DNA of 44,852 bases from Bacteroidales bacterium (GTDB lineage Bacteria > Bacteroidota > Bacteroidia > Bacteroidales > UBA12077). Positions within the stretch are counted from its first letter, which is position 1; the number at the start of each line of letters is the position of its first letter. Under the pieces are notes generated by a model, which had not been told where the DNA came from, made no database searches, and worked only from the letters and a program-made list of their open reading frames with translations. Where the stretch lies: positions 1-44,852 of the forward strand of contig JAUWQL010000010.1 in NCBI GenBank assembly GCA_030611105.1, in the 5' to 3' direction. This document shows, one piece after another, positions 16,467-25,061 of the stretch. A program made the translations under genes and the position numbers.

Positions 16467-17822
16467 ATGCAATTCGAATTAACCAAAGAATTCATTGATC
16501 AGATTCGTGATCATATCGAAAAGAGTAATGAGGTTGGTGCTTTTAAATTAGTTAAGGGTCTTCACCCTGCCGATATTGCTGAAATTTACGATGAGCTTAG
16601 TATTGATGAAGCACGTTTTATTCATGTCATGCTTGACGCTGAGGATGCTGCTGAAGTTCTGGTTGAGTTAGAAGAAGAAGATCGTGAAAGATTTCTTAAA
16701 GTTCTGCCAACTGAAGATATTGCTGATTTTATTGAAAAACTCGATTCTGATGATGCTGCCGATGTTATTGGTGAGTTTCCTGAAGAAAAACAAGAAGAAG
16801 TATTATCGCATATAGATGACCTTGAACAAGCAGGCGATATTGTTGATCTTCTGAATTATGATGAGGATTCAGCCGGTGGTTTAATGGCAAAAGAGTTAAT
16901 TACAGTTAATGAGAACTGGAATATAATGACCTGCCTTAAAGAAATGCGTAAACAAGCCGAAGATGTTGATGAAATCTATTATGTATATGTGATTGACGAT
17001 AACGAAGTTTTAAAGGGAACCTTATCTTTAAAGAAATTATTAGTAACAGCATCAAACAGGAAAATTGCTAATATCATTAATACTGATATCATTTTGGTTA
17101 AAACAGATACTCCTTCCGAAGAGGTAGCTAACATAATGGATAAATATGATCTGGTTGCACTACCTGTAGTTGATGCTTTAAACAGATTGGTTGGCCGGAT
17201 TACCATTGATGATATTGTAGATGTTATTCGTGAAGAAGCGGAACGTGATTATCAGTTGGTTTCGGGTATTACTCAGGATGTTGAATCTTCAGATAGTGCA
17301 TGGGTACATACACGAGCACGTATTCCATGGTTGTTTATTGGTTTGTTTGGAGGAATTATAGCAGCTTTGGTAATGGGTGTTTACGAAGTTGATTTAGGAA
17401 TTAATCCCAATATGGTATTTTTCATTCCGCTGATTGCTGCGATGGGAGGAAATGTAGGAGTGCAATCATCTTCCATAATTGTGCAGGCTTTAGCAAGTAA
17501 TTCAATGGGATTTGAAAGTATGGGAAGGAAATTATTTAAAGAGCTTGGTGTTGCAACAATAAACGGGATTATTCTTTCTACAGTTATTTTTGCCTATAAT
17601 TACTTTTTTAGCGACTCGTTTGCATTAACAATAACAGTTAGTGCAGCATTATTTTCGGTTATTGTGTTTGCATCTATTTTTGGAACTTATGTCCCAATGT
17701 TTTTAGATAAATTGAAAATAGATCCTGCTTTGGCAACCGGTCCGTTTATTACTACAGTTAACGATATTATGGGATTGTTTATTTATTTGATGATTGGCCG
17801 AGCCTTTTTTACATTCTTTTAA
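16467..17822 (+). CDS. mgtE: Magnesium transporter MgtE
   Basis: Mg2+ channel/transporter of the inner membrane. The order is standard: an acidic superhelical N-domain (~1-130, repeats of DIADFIEKLDSDDAADV type), tandem CBS domains (~135-260) with ALPVVDALNRLVGRITIDDI, then a pore domain of about five helices (~285-450). The pore region has GGNVGVQSSSIIVQALA, and the last helix region carries DPALATGPFITTVNDIMG, whose Asp lies at the pore selectivity site in known structures. 451 residues is full length. Its stop codon shares TTAA with the stop of the convergent PepSY-type gene. Confidence 0.95.
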   Translation: MQFELTKEFIDQIRDHIEKSNEVGAFKLVKGLHPADIAEIYDELSIDEARFIHVMLDAEDAAEVLVELEEEDRERFLKVLPTEDIADFIEKLDSDDAADVIGEFPEEKQEEVLSHIDDLEQAGDIVDLLNYDEDSAGGLMAKELITVNENWNIMTCLKEMRKQAEDVDEIYYVYVIDDNEVLKGTLSLKKLLVTASNRKIANIINTDIILVKTDTPSEEVANIMDKYDLVALPVVDALNRLVGRITIDDIVDVIREEAERDYQLVSGITQDVESSDSAWVHTRARIPWLFIGLFGGIIAALVMGVYEVDLGINPNMVFFIPLIAAMGGNVGVQSSSIIVQALASNSMGFESMGRKLFKELGVATINGIILSTVIFAYNYFFSDSFALTITVSAALFSVIVFASIFGTYVPMFLDKLKIDPALATGPFITTVNDIMGLFIYLMIGRAFFTFF

Positions 17823-18385
17823 AAAACTTTCCAATAATATAATAAAAGATAAATAATAGGAATAATTATTCCCAGTCCGGTTAACCAGGCACCACGTCCT
17901 GTGATTCCATTCTTTCCTTTAAGTATAAATAATCCTGTAATGGCTAGAAGCATTAGCGAAATTGCATAAATGTCAGAAATAATTGTCCACCATTTTCGTG
18001 GATTATAATGCAAATAGTTAAATTGGTGAAATACTGGTCGGCGTTTCGAAGTTTCAATACTTCCATGACCTGTTTCTAAATCAATATTGATGTTTCCATC
18101 CTTAATAAACACTTTAAGCGTGTTATCATTAGGGAAATAATGATTTTTATATTTTTCTCCGGGAGCAATATCTTCAAGCAATGAAATTACATTTGTACGG
18201 TTTAAGTTATCTTTTTTTAGTGGAGCGGCTTTAATACTTACTTCAGTATTTTTAATTATGTAACTCGGATTCCAGTCATCAATATGATTTAATGCAATAC
18301 CCGACAGACCATAAATTATGCTTATAAAAAAAAATATATAACCTAAATCACGATGCGTGTTTCTATTTAATTTTCTTAAATTCAT
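17819..18385 (-). CDS. PepSY-associated membrane-helix protein
   Basis: 188 residues with an N-terminal NTHRDLGYIFFFISIIYGLSG helix (conserved His before helix 1), a ~90-residue periplasmic domain (~55-125) and two further helices (~135-155 and ~163-185). The RPVFHQFNYLHYNPRKWW stretch contains the second and third histidines expected of PepSY_TM proteins, which are often small heme- or iron-linked membrane proteins. It lies downstream of the His-rich lipoprotein on the same strand, but a terminator-like hairpin and a repeat separate them, so they may not be one transcript. Function unknown. Confidence 0.72.
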   Translation of the reverse strand: MNLRKLNRNTHRDLGYIFFFISIIYGLSGIALNHIDDWNPSYIIKNTEVSIKAAPLKKDNLNRTNVISLLEDIAPGEKYKNHYFPNDNTLKVFIKDGNINIDLETGHGSIETSKRRPVFHQFNYLHYNPRKWWTIISDIYAISLMLLAITGLFILKGKNGITGRGAWLTGLGIIIPIIYLLLYYWKVF

Positions 18386-18404
18386 TATTTCTTGTAATTA
18401 AAAA

Positions 18405-18433
18405 TGTCCGAAAATTGTTAAAACTTTCGGACA
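18405..18433 (-). terminator. Intrinsic terminator downstream of the His-rich lipoprotein gene
   Basis: TGTCCGAAA (18405-18413) pairs with TTTCGGACA (18425-18433) across an 11-base loop. On the minus strand the hairpin is followed directly by a TTTTTAA run. It lies between the lipoprotein gene and the PepSY-type gene. Confidence 0.5.
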
Positions 18434-18462
18434 AATTTAATAATTTCTAAGTCAAGTCTAAA

Positions 18463-18544
18463 AACCCTGCCAGAGTTTATTTTTGTTTAAATTCCAAATT
18501 ACACAAATTGATTAACAGTTTTTTAACAAAACTCTGGCAGGGTT
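18463..18544. repeat. 82 bp inverted-repeat element
   Basis: Perfect 16-base terminal inverted repeats, AACCCTGCCAGAGTTT at 18463-18478 and AAACTCTGGCAGGGTT at 18529-18544, enclose an AT-rich 50-base centre with no coding capacity. It is a small MITE- or REP-like unit, distinct from the other families in this window. Confidence 0.65.
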
Positions 18545-18585
18545 AATAATCTTAATTTGATTCATTTATTTAATCGGCTTATCTT

Positions 18586-19266
18586 CTAATGGCTATCTTC
18601 TTCCCCTTCTGCATGCTCATGATCGTGTTCTTCCCCTTCTGCATGGTCATGATGAGCATCGCCTTCAACATCCTCGTGATCATGGTCACATTCCTTAACT
18701 TCGAATTTACTGGCTTCAACCCAAAATTGTGAATAATAACCATTTTCAGATTCTGCAATTTGAGTTTTCATATGTTCAATTTGCTTAATTTTTGAACTGT
18801 CAACTTCTGTTTCGGCATGCTCGCCTGCCGGACGAGCAGGATCTTCATCATCATCTCCTCCTGAATGATCGTGTATTGCTTCGCTATCAGCACCTTCGGA
18901 AAGTTCTTTTTCTAGGTTAGCAACATAGGCTTCATCAATGCGTAATTCTTTTATAATTCCTGTTATAATTACATGACTGCCTTCTAATTCTTTTTCAAAT
19001 ATACCGATCTCATCATTTGGAGTAATCTTAATTGCTATATCAGGATCCTTACCCATAATAAACATTCTTTTTCCTCCATGCTCACAAACATGATTTACCG
19101 TTCCAATAACTACTATATCTTTATCGATATAATTTGTAATCTCTGCTAATAAATTATCAACAGTTATTGCATCCTTTTCAGTACATTCTTTATCCTTTTT
19201 TTGCTGTGTTCCGCACGAAACTAATAAACTTGCAATTGCAAGTATCCCCAATGCTTTTTTAATCAT
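18586..19266 (-). CDS. His-rich lipoprotein with OB-fold-like domain
   Basis: 226 residues. The N-terminus MIKKALGILAIASLLVSC is a clear lipoprotein signal (lipobox LVSC, Cys18), so the protein is membrane-anchored in the envelope. Residues ~38-120 look like an OB-fold domain (DKDIVVIGTVNHVCEHGGKR ... HVIITGIIKELR). The C-terminal third is extremely His/Asp/Glu-rich, including tandem ten-residue units of HDHEHAEGEE type, suggesting metal binding or storage. A dispersed palindrome inserted in frame encodes PARPAGE near the middle. Neighbouring PepSY-type protein could fit a metal role, but the metal and function are unknown. Confidence 0.75.
   Translation of the reverse strand: MIKKALGILAIASLLVSCGTQQKKDKECTEKDAITVDNLLAEITNYIDKDIVVIGTVNHVCEHGGKRMFIMGKDPDIAIKITPNDEIGIFEKELEGSHVIITGIIKELRIDEAYVANLEKELSEGADSEAIHDHSGGDDDEDPARPAGEHAETEVDSSKIKQIEHMKTQIAESENGYYSQFWVEASKFEVKECDHDHEDVEGDAHHDHAEGEEHDHEHAEGEEDSH
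18598..18657. repeat. Tandem 30 bp repeat inside the lipoprotein gene
   Basis: Two adjacent 30-base units (18598-18627 and 18628-18657), each beginning TTCTTCCCCTTCTGCATG, encode the repeated HDH/HAEGEE blocks at the C-terminus. Such repeats can change copy number and thus the number of histidines. Confidence 0.6.
18819..18840. repeat. GC-rich palindrome inserted in frame in the lipoprotein gene
   Basis: GCTCGCCTGCCGGACGAGCAGG contains the CCTGCCGG core seen in other dispersed repeats here. In the minus-strand protein it encodes the PARPAGE stretch within an otherwise acidic, low-complexity linker. Confidence 0.45.
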
Positions 19267-19307
19267 AATCTTGCTTTTTAGGTATTAATAATTGATGTGT
19301 TAAAATG

Positions 19308-19315
19308 CAAATATA
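19308..19315 (-). promoter_or_regulatory. -7 element of the His-rich lipoprotein gene
   Basis: Minus strand reads TATATTTG, matching TAnnTTTG, 41 bases before the start codon. The nearest -33-like TTG is 24 bases away, slightly long. Confidence 0.38.
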
Positions 19316-19372
19316 TATAATCATATTAAAAAAACAGATCAATGAGTTGTAATTTAACATGGATTTAACTTA

Positions 19373-19638
19373 AGGCAACCTCTAAATAATTCGTTTCTTT
19401 CAAAAAATAAAGATAATAAATGAGATGCGAGGCATATTTTTTTTGAATAGCCATAGCTGTTGAAAATAAAATATAACGCAGTCAGATCGTTTGTTATCTT
19501 TATTCCCGTAGGGTTTCCATAGCTTTCCAAATTCTTTGTCAAAGCTTTTCGTATTATCCCGATAGTCCTTCAAAGCTTTTCCTTGCCTTTGAAAAGCTAT
19601 GGAAATTTTGATGCGAACGAGTTATTTAGAGGTTACCT
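19373..19638. repeat. MITE-like inverted-repeat element, full copy A (266 bp)
   Basis: Ends read AGGCAACCTCTAAATAA and TTATTTAGAGGTTACCT, flanked on both sides by TTA (19370-19372 and 19639-19641), consistent with a 3-base target duplication. No credible ORF is inside. The sequence is the inverted relative of 43542-43804: both contain a GAGATGC...GAATAGCCATAGCT block near one end and a GGGATAAT-type block in the middle. It fills most of the 379-base gap and ends 7 bases after the stop codon of the adjacent permease gene. Confidence 0.78.
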
Positions 19639-19645
19639 TTAACAA

Positions 19646-20905
19646 CTAAAAAGTGGTGTTAATTGCCTCAACGGGATTTAATTTGGCTGCTTTATATGAT
19701 GGAAAAATCCCTGAAACAATTCCGATTCCTGCAGAAATTAATAAACCAAGAATTATATTTCCCAAGGTTAATGTTATTTCTAGTTCAATCTTATTTGATG
19801 CAATTATACTTCCAATAAAAATTAGTAATAAGCCAATTATACCGCCAATTAAAGATAATATTACTGCCTCAAATAAAAATTGCCATAAAATGAATTTTCG
19901 TTTTGCTCCTAAGGATTTTTGAATACCGATTAGATTTGTTCTTTCTTTTACAGAAACAAACATAATATTCGCAATTCCAAAACCTCCAACAAGTATCGAA
20001 AACCCACCAATTAACCAACCTGCTACATTAATTACACCAAAAATGCTGTTTAAAGCAGAATTTAAAATGCTGGATTGATTCAACGCAAAATTGTCTTTTT
20101 GTTTTGGATTTAAAGTTCGTGTTGATCTTAAAATACTTCTTAACTCATCTTTTAATTCAGCTACCGATACATCAGGTTTTGCTTTTACCATAATCATTGG
20201 ATTAGTGTTTTCACTTTTGATATCCATTAACGTTTTGGCATAAATAATTGGGAGAATAATCATTTCGTCAAGACTGCCACCACTATTTAGAATATCTTTT
20301 CCTTCTTTAGCAATTAATCCAACTACCATGATTTTTCGTCCTTGAATCTTTATCTCTTTTCCAATTGGATTTATACCTTGAAAAAGATCTTTTGCTACCT
20401 GATGGCCAATTAAACAAATGTTTTTACCGGCTACCGATTCGAAAGGAGTGAAATAACGGCCATCTTCTAATTCAAATGCTCTTATTCGTTCAAATTCGTG
20501 CGAATTTGCCCAGATAATAACATCTTCCCGGGTATTGTTTTTGTATTTAACATTTCGAAGAGTTGATGCAGCAAAATTTATTATCTCTGCTCTGTCAGAT
20601 CTTTTTTTAAATTGTTCATACTCTTTAATTGTTGGAACAGGTCTGTTCCAATATTCCCACCAGGCATACTCTTCTCCCGGAGGAGGTGCCCAGGGCCATT
20701 TCTGAACATAAATAATGTCATCGCCCAATGATGATAAACTATTTCGGATGGTGTTTTCCAGAGAATCCAGTACAGTAAAAACAGAAATAATAGCAAAAAT
20801 TCCAATTGTAATTCCAAGTAAAGTCAGTGAAGTTCTTAACCTGTTTACTTTTAGGGCATTAACTGCAAATAGAAAACTCTCTTTTATAAGATTTAAAAAT
20901 AGCAT
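19646..20905 (-). CDS. MacB/FtsX-family ABC transporter permease
   Basis: 419-residue type VII ABC permease. Layout: N-terminal helix (~18-40) after NALKVNRLRTSLTLLGITIG, a MacB-type periplasmic domain (~45-285), then three FtsX-type helices (~295-410) with the conserved IGIQKSLGAKRKFILWQFLFEA coupling segment and the ending SYKAAKLNPVEAI. It lacks the ATPase domain of MacB, so it must pair with a separate ABC ATPase not found nearby. Likely roles are efflux or mechanotransmission across the envelope; substrate unknown. Its 3' end lies next to a MITE-like element. Confidence 0.88.
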   Translation of the reverse strand: MLFLNLIKESFLFAVNALKVNRLRTSLTLLGITIGIFAIISVFTVLDSLENTIRNSLSSLGDDIIYVQKWPWAPPPGEEYAWWEYWNRPVPTIKEYEQFKKRSDRAEIINFAASTLRNVKYKNNTREDVIIWANSHEFERIRAFELEDGRYFTPFESVAGKNICLIGHQVAKDLFQGINPIGKEIKIQGRKIMVVGLIAKEGKDILNSGGSLDEMIILPIIYAKTLMDIKSENTNPMIMVKAKPDVSVAELKDELRSILRSTRTLNPKQKDNFALNQSSILNSALNSIFGVINVAGWLIGGFSILVGGFGIANIMFVSVKERTNLIGIQKSLGAKRKFILWQFLFEAVILSLIGGIIGLLLIFIGSIIASNKIELEITLTLGNIILGLLISAGIGIVSGIFPSYKAAKLNPVEAINTTF

Positions 20906-20940
20906 ATCAACCTCAGTAATAATTTTAAAAAGATTTTTAA

Positions 20941-20948
20941 CAAATATA
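20941..20948 (-). promoter_or_regulatory. -7 element of the MacB/FtsX-type gene
   Basis: The minus strand reads TATATTTG (TAnnTTTG), 35 bases before the start codon; no clear -33 element was seen. Confidence 0.38.
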
Positions 20949-21072
20949 CGACATGTGATTTTTTTTTTGATGTATTATTTATATTTTCGAACAATTATTA
21001 GAATAGTTTATTTAGCAGGGTATTTGCAAATATTAAAACTTATCTAATTACCATTTTACAGTTTTTTTTGAT

Positions 21073-21080
21073 TATTTTTG
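21073..21080 (+). promoter_or_regulatory. -7 element for purH and possibly the mre operon
   Basis: TATTTTTG matches TAnnTTTG and ends 24 bases before the purH start codon. The upstream T-tract lacks a well-spaced TTG. Confidence 0.4.
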
Positions 21081-21104
21081 TCAGAATTTAACAAGAATAT
21101 GTAA

Positions 21105-22631
21105 ATGAGCGATTTAAAGCGTATCAAATCAGCATTAATTTCGGTTTTTGATAAAGCTAATTTAGAAGCGATTATTGAAAAACTTAATAAATTAAACATA
21201 CAAATATATTCAACCGGAGGAACTAAGCGGTTTATCGAAAAACTTGGAGTTCCTGTAATTGCGGTGGAAGATCTTACGGATTATCCTTCAATTTTGGGAG
21301 GCAGGGTAAAAACGTTGCACCCAAAGGTATTCGGCGGCATTCTGGCTCGAAGAGATAATAATTCCGACATTGAACAACTTGAACAATACCAGATTCCGGA
21401 AATTGATTTAGTGATTGTTGATTTATATCCTTTCGAAGATACGGTAGCTTCAGGAGCCGGCGAACAAGATATTATTGAGAAAATTGATATTGGAGGTATT
21501 TCATTAATTCGTGCTACAGCAAAAAATTTTAACGACACACTGATTGTTCCTTCAAAAAATCAGTATCAGGATTTGTTAGACTTGCTTGAAGCAAAAAATG
21601 GAGAAACTTCAATTGAAGATCGTAAAAAGTTTGCATTAGAAGCATTTAGTATTTCATCGCATTACGATACTGCGATTTTTAATTACTTTAACAGAGATAT
21701 ACAAAAACCTGTGTTTAAGCAAAGCTCCATTTCAGGAACAGAATTGCGTTATGGAGAAAATCCGCATCAGAAAGGATTTTATTTCGGGAAATTAGATGAT
21801 GTATTTGATCAGTTGCATGGCAAGCAAATATCGTATAATAATTTATTAGATATTGAGGCTGCTGTTCAGTTAATTGCTGAATTTGACGAAACAACTTTTG
21901 CTATATTAAAACATAACAATGCTTGTGGTATTGCATCAAGAGATAATTTGGTTGATGCATGGAATGATGCTTTAGCTGGTGATCCAATTTCTGCATTTGG
22001 AGGTATTTTAATTTCTAATAAAGAAGTAAGCAAGGATGTTGCAATCGAGATCGATAAAATTTTCTTTGAAGTAATTATTGCACCATCATATGCTAATGAT
22101 GCCTTAGAGGTGTTAAAGAAAAAGAAAAACAGGATTATATTGATTCAGAAAATGTTTGGTTTTCCTGAAAAACAATATCGATCAATGTTAAATGGAGCAC
22201 TTGTTCAAGACAAAGATTTAAAAATGGAAATTGCTGATGATTTAAAAACAGCAACCAGAGAAGCTCCAACGAAAGAAGAAGTAGAAGACTTATTATTTGC
22301 AAATAAATTAGTAAAACATTCAAAATCGAATACAATTGTTTTAGCTAAAAACAAACAACTTTGTGCAAGCGGAGTAGGACAAACATCAAGAGTTGATGCG
22401 CTTAAACAAGCTATCACAAAAGCAAATAATTTTAAGTTTGATTTAAATGGTGCTGTGATGGCATCGGATGCTTTTTTCCCCTTTGCTGATTCTGTGCAAA
22501 TAGCAAACGAAGCAGGAATAACTTCGGTTATTCAGCCCGGAGGATCGGTAAGAGATCAGGAATCGATCGATTATTGCAATGAGCACGAAATGACAATGGT
22601 ATTTACAGGAACACGGCATTTTAAACATTAA
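21105..22631 (+). CDS. purH: Bifunctional AICAR formyltransferase / IMP cyclohydrolase
   Basis: Catalyses the last two steps of purine synthesis: formylation of AICAR and closure to IMP. The N-terminal MGS-like cyclohydrolase domain (~1-150) has STGGTKRFIEKLG and VKTLHPKVFGGIL; the C-terminal transformylase domain has RYGENPHQKG, the folate/AICAR loop LKHNNACG (the usual Pro is Ala here) and DAFFPFADSV with QPGGSVRDQESI near the end. 508 residues is normal. It lies 37 bases upstream of mreB, an arrangement seen repeatedly in Bacteroidota, suggesting co-transcription with the cell-shape genes. Confidence 0.96.
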   Translation: MSDLKRIKSALISVFDKANLEAIIEKLNKLNIQIYSTGGTKRFIEKLGVPVIAVEDLTDYPSILGGRVKTLHPKVFGGILARRDNNSDIEQLEQYQIPEIDLVIVDLYPFEDTVASGAGEQDIIEKIDIGGISLIRATAKNFNDTLIVPSKNQYQDLLDLLEAKNGETSIEDRKKFALEAFSISSHYDTAIFNYFNRDIQKPVFKQSSISGTELRYGENPHQKGFYFGKLDDVFDQLHGKQISYNNLLDIEAAVQLIAEFDETTFAILKHNNACGIASRDNLVDAWNDALAGDPISAFGGILISNKEVSKDVAIEIDKIFFEVIIAPSYANDALEVLKKKKNRIILIQKMFGFPEKQYRSMLNGALVQDKDLKMEIADDLKTATREAPTKEEVEDLLFANKLVKHSKSNTIVLAKNKQLCASGVGQTSRVDALKQAITKANNFKFDLNGAVMASDAFFPFADSVQIANEAGITSVIQPGGSVRDQESIDYCNEHEMTMVFTGTRHFKH

Positions 22632-22668
22632 TATAAACAAGGGATTTAATTTAAATATATAACACGTA

Positions 22669-23691
22669 ATGGGATTGTTTTCGTTTTTTACTCAGGAATT
22701 AGCTATTGATTTGGGAACAGCTAATACTATTATTATTTATAACGATAAAATTGTTGTTGACGAACCATCAATTATTGCTGTAGAACAAGCTACCGGTAAG
22801 CTTATTGCTATTGGTAAAAAAGCTCGGTTGATGCATGGTAAAACACACACAAATATTAGAACTATCAGACCATTAAGAGATGGTGTAATAGCAGATTTCA
22901 ATGCTGCCGAGCTAATGATTCGGGAAATGATTAAAATGATTAATCGAAAATCGCAATTATTTGCGCCCTCGTTAAGAATAGTTGTTTGTATTCCTTCAGG
23001 TAGTACTGAAGTAGAAATGCGAGCTGTTCGTGATTCTTCGGAGCATGCAGGTGGACGTGATGTTTATATGATTTACGAACCAATGGCTGCTGCAATAGGT
23101 ATGGGTATTGATGTTGAAGAACCTAAGGGAAGTATGGTAGTTGACATTGGAGGTGGTACAACTGAAGTTGCTGTAATTGCTCTTGGAGGAATTGTAAGTA
23201 ATAAATCAATACGTATTGCAGGCGATGCTTTTACATCTGACATTCAGGCGTACATGCGACATCAGCATAATATTAAAATTGGAGAAAGAACTGCGGAAGA
23301 AATAAAAATAAAAGTTGGATCATGTTTGGCTGAGTTAGAAAATCCACCTGAAGATTTTCTTGTTAGAGGACCTAATTTAATGACTGCAATGCCAGTCGAA
23401 ATTCCTGTTTCGTATCAGGAGATTGCTCATTGTTTGGATAAATCAATGTCAAAAGTTGAAACAGCTATCCTTAGTGTGCTGGAACAAACTCCACCTGAAT
23501 TATATGCCGATATAGTTGATGATGGAATTTATTTAGCGGGAGGTGGTGCATTAATGCGTGGATTAGCTAAACGATTAACAGATAAAATTGGAATACAGTT
23601 TCGCGTAGCAGAAGATCCTTTACATGCTGTTGCACGAGGCACAGGAATTTCACTTAAAAACGTTGATAAATTTCCATTCTTAATGAGATAA
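22669..23691 (+). CDS. mreB: Rod shape-determining actin homologue MreB
   Basis: Cytoskeletal ATPase that organises the elongasome under the inner membrane. The actin/Hsp70-fold motifs are intact: phosphate 1 IDLGTANTIIIYND, phosphate 2 VVDIGGGTTEVAVIALGG and adenosine IYLAGGGALMRGL near the C-terminus. MGLFSFF at the start fits the amphipathic membrane-binding N-terminus of MreB. 340 residues is full length. First cell-shape gene of the mreBCD-PBP2-rodA cluster. Confidence 0.97.
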   Translation: MGLFSFFTQELAIDLGTANTIIIYNDKIVVDEPSIIAVEQATGKLIAIGKKARLMHGKTHTNIRTIRPLRDGVIADFNAAELMIREMIKMINRKSQLFAPSLRIVVCIPSGSTEVEMRAVRDSSEHAGGRDVYMIYEPMAAAIGMGIDVEEPKGSMVVDIGGGTTEVAVIALGGIVSNKSIRIAGDAFTSDIQAYMRHQHNIKIGERTAEEIKIKVGSCLAELENPPEDFLVRGPNLMTAMPVEIPVSYQEIAHCLDKSMSKVETAILSVLEQTPPELYADIVDDGIYLAGGGALMRGLAKRLTDKIGIQFRVAEDPLHAVARGTGISLKNVDKFPFLMR

Positions 23692-23716
23692 GAAAATCCT
23701 ATAATGTGAATAGAAT

Positions 23717-24547
23717 ATGAGAAGTTTGATTAATTTTTTATTGAGAATACATTTTTTACTTCTATTCATTCTTATCGAGGTTTTTTCTATTTATCTTCTT
23801 ATAAATAATAATAATTTTCATAAAGCCAGATTTGTAAATCTTACAAGGCAGGTTACGGGGAATTTTTATACGAAAACTACAAACCTAAAACAGTATTTGT
23901 CATTAGCTGAAGAAAATCAACTATTGGCTGAGGAGAATAACCGTTTATTAAATATTATCGAATCAACATATAAATCGGACGAGATATTTTTTCGTTCTGT
24001 TAACGATACAATATTTAATCAACGTTATATGTATACATCAGCTCGTATAATTAATAATTCGATAAATAAAAAACATAATTTTCTTACTCTTAATAAAGGA
24101 AATCAACAAGGACTTAGACCTGAAATGGCAGTAGTTTCAAATGGAAGCATTGTCGGTATTGTAAAAGGAGTTTCAAAGAATTATGCAACCGTTATATCTT
24201 TATTAAATCTTGATTTAAGGATTAGTTCAAAGATTAAGAAAAATGGATATTTTGGCTCTTTAAACTGGGATGGGAAAGGTTATCAGACTGCTATTTTAAA
24301 TGAAATCCCATTACATGCAGATATTCAGGTTGGTGATACAATTATAACCAGTGGGTTTTCTTCAATTTTTCCGGAAGGGATTCTTATTGGTTATATTAGT
24401 GATTTTGAAGAAAAAAAGGGTAGTTTTTACGAAATAGAAGTAAAGTTATCTACTGATTTTAAAAGTCTTGGTAATGTAAATGTAATTGGTAATTTACTTC
24501 AAATCGAAAAGTTAGAATTAGAAAATCAAGCTGTGAAAAATGATTAA
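23717..24547 (+). CDS. mreC: Rod shape-determining protein MreC
   Basis: Bitopic envelope protein that links MreB to PBP2. One N-terminal membrane helix (~10-30), a coiled coil (~60-85, LAEENQLLAEENNRLL), then the periplasmic beta-barrel domains (~100-265) with NKGNQQGLRPEMAVVSNGSI and GDTIITSGFSSIFPEGILIG, both family hallmarks. 276 residues. The last 8 bases overlap mreD. Confidence 0.93.
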   Translation: MRSLINFLLRIHFLLLFILIEVFSIYLLINNNNFHKARFVNLTRQVTGNFYTKTTNLKQYLSLAEENQLLAEENNRLLNIIESTYKSDEIFFRSVNDTIFNQRYMYTSARIINNSINKKHNFLTLNKGNQQGLRPEMAVVSNGSIVGIVKGVSKNYATVISLLNLDLRISSKIKKNGYFGSLNWDGKGYQTAILNEIPLHADIQVGDTIITSGFSSIFPEGILIGYISDFEEKKGSFYEIEVKLSTDFKSLGNVNVIGNLLQIEKLELENQAVKND

Positions 24548-25055
24548 ATTATTTCCGAGATATCTGGCAAGTTTTATTTTACTTGTTTTTTTACAAGTAT
24601 TTATTCTGAATAATATTCAGTTTAGTGGGTATATTAATCCTTATATTTATGTCTTATTAATTTTAGCTTTACCTTTTGAAACTCCTAAATGGTTATTGTT
24701 AATAATAGCTTTCACTTTAGGATTAACTATCGATTTATTTTCAGGTACGGTTGGAATGCATAGTTCGGCAACAGTCTTTATGGCTTTTTTACGGCCATAT
24801 ATTTTAAAGGTAATTTCGCCGAGAGACGGGTATGAATCAGAAACTTTACCACAACTTAGATATTATGGTGCTAATTGGTTTATCAGATATGCTGTCATTT
24901 TAATTCTTGTTCATCATTTCTTTTTATTTTTTATAGAAGTATTACGGTTCTCAGACTTTTTTGCCACATTTGCAAGAGTTGTTTTAAGCTCTATATTTAC
25001 AATTATATTAGTATTAATAAGTCAGTATTTTTATCGTAAAGACACCAGACGGTAA
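24540..25055 (+). CDS. mreD: Rod shape-determining protein MreD
   Basis: Small polytopic membrane protein (171 residues, five to six helices) with little sequence conservation. Identified by position between mreC and PBP2 and by the family-like GLTIDLFSGTVGMHSSATVFMAF segment. The start codon overlaps the end of mreC, implying coupled translation. Confidence 0.88.
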   Translation: MIKLFPRYLASFILLVFLQVFILNNIQFSGYINPYIYVLLILALPFETPKWLLLIIAFTLGLTIDLFSGTVGMHSSATVFMAFLRPYILKVISPRDGYESETLPQLRYYGANWFIRYAVILILVHHFFLFFIEVLRFSDFFATFARVVLSSIFTIILVLISQYFYRKDTRR

Positions 25056-25061
25056 TTATGC

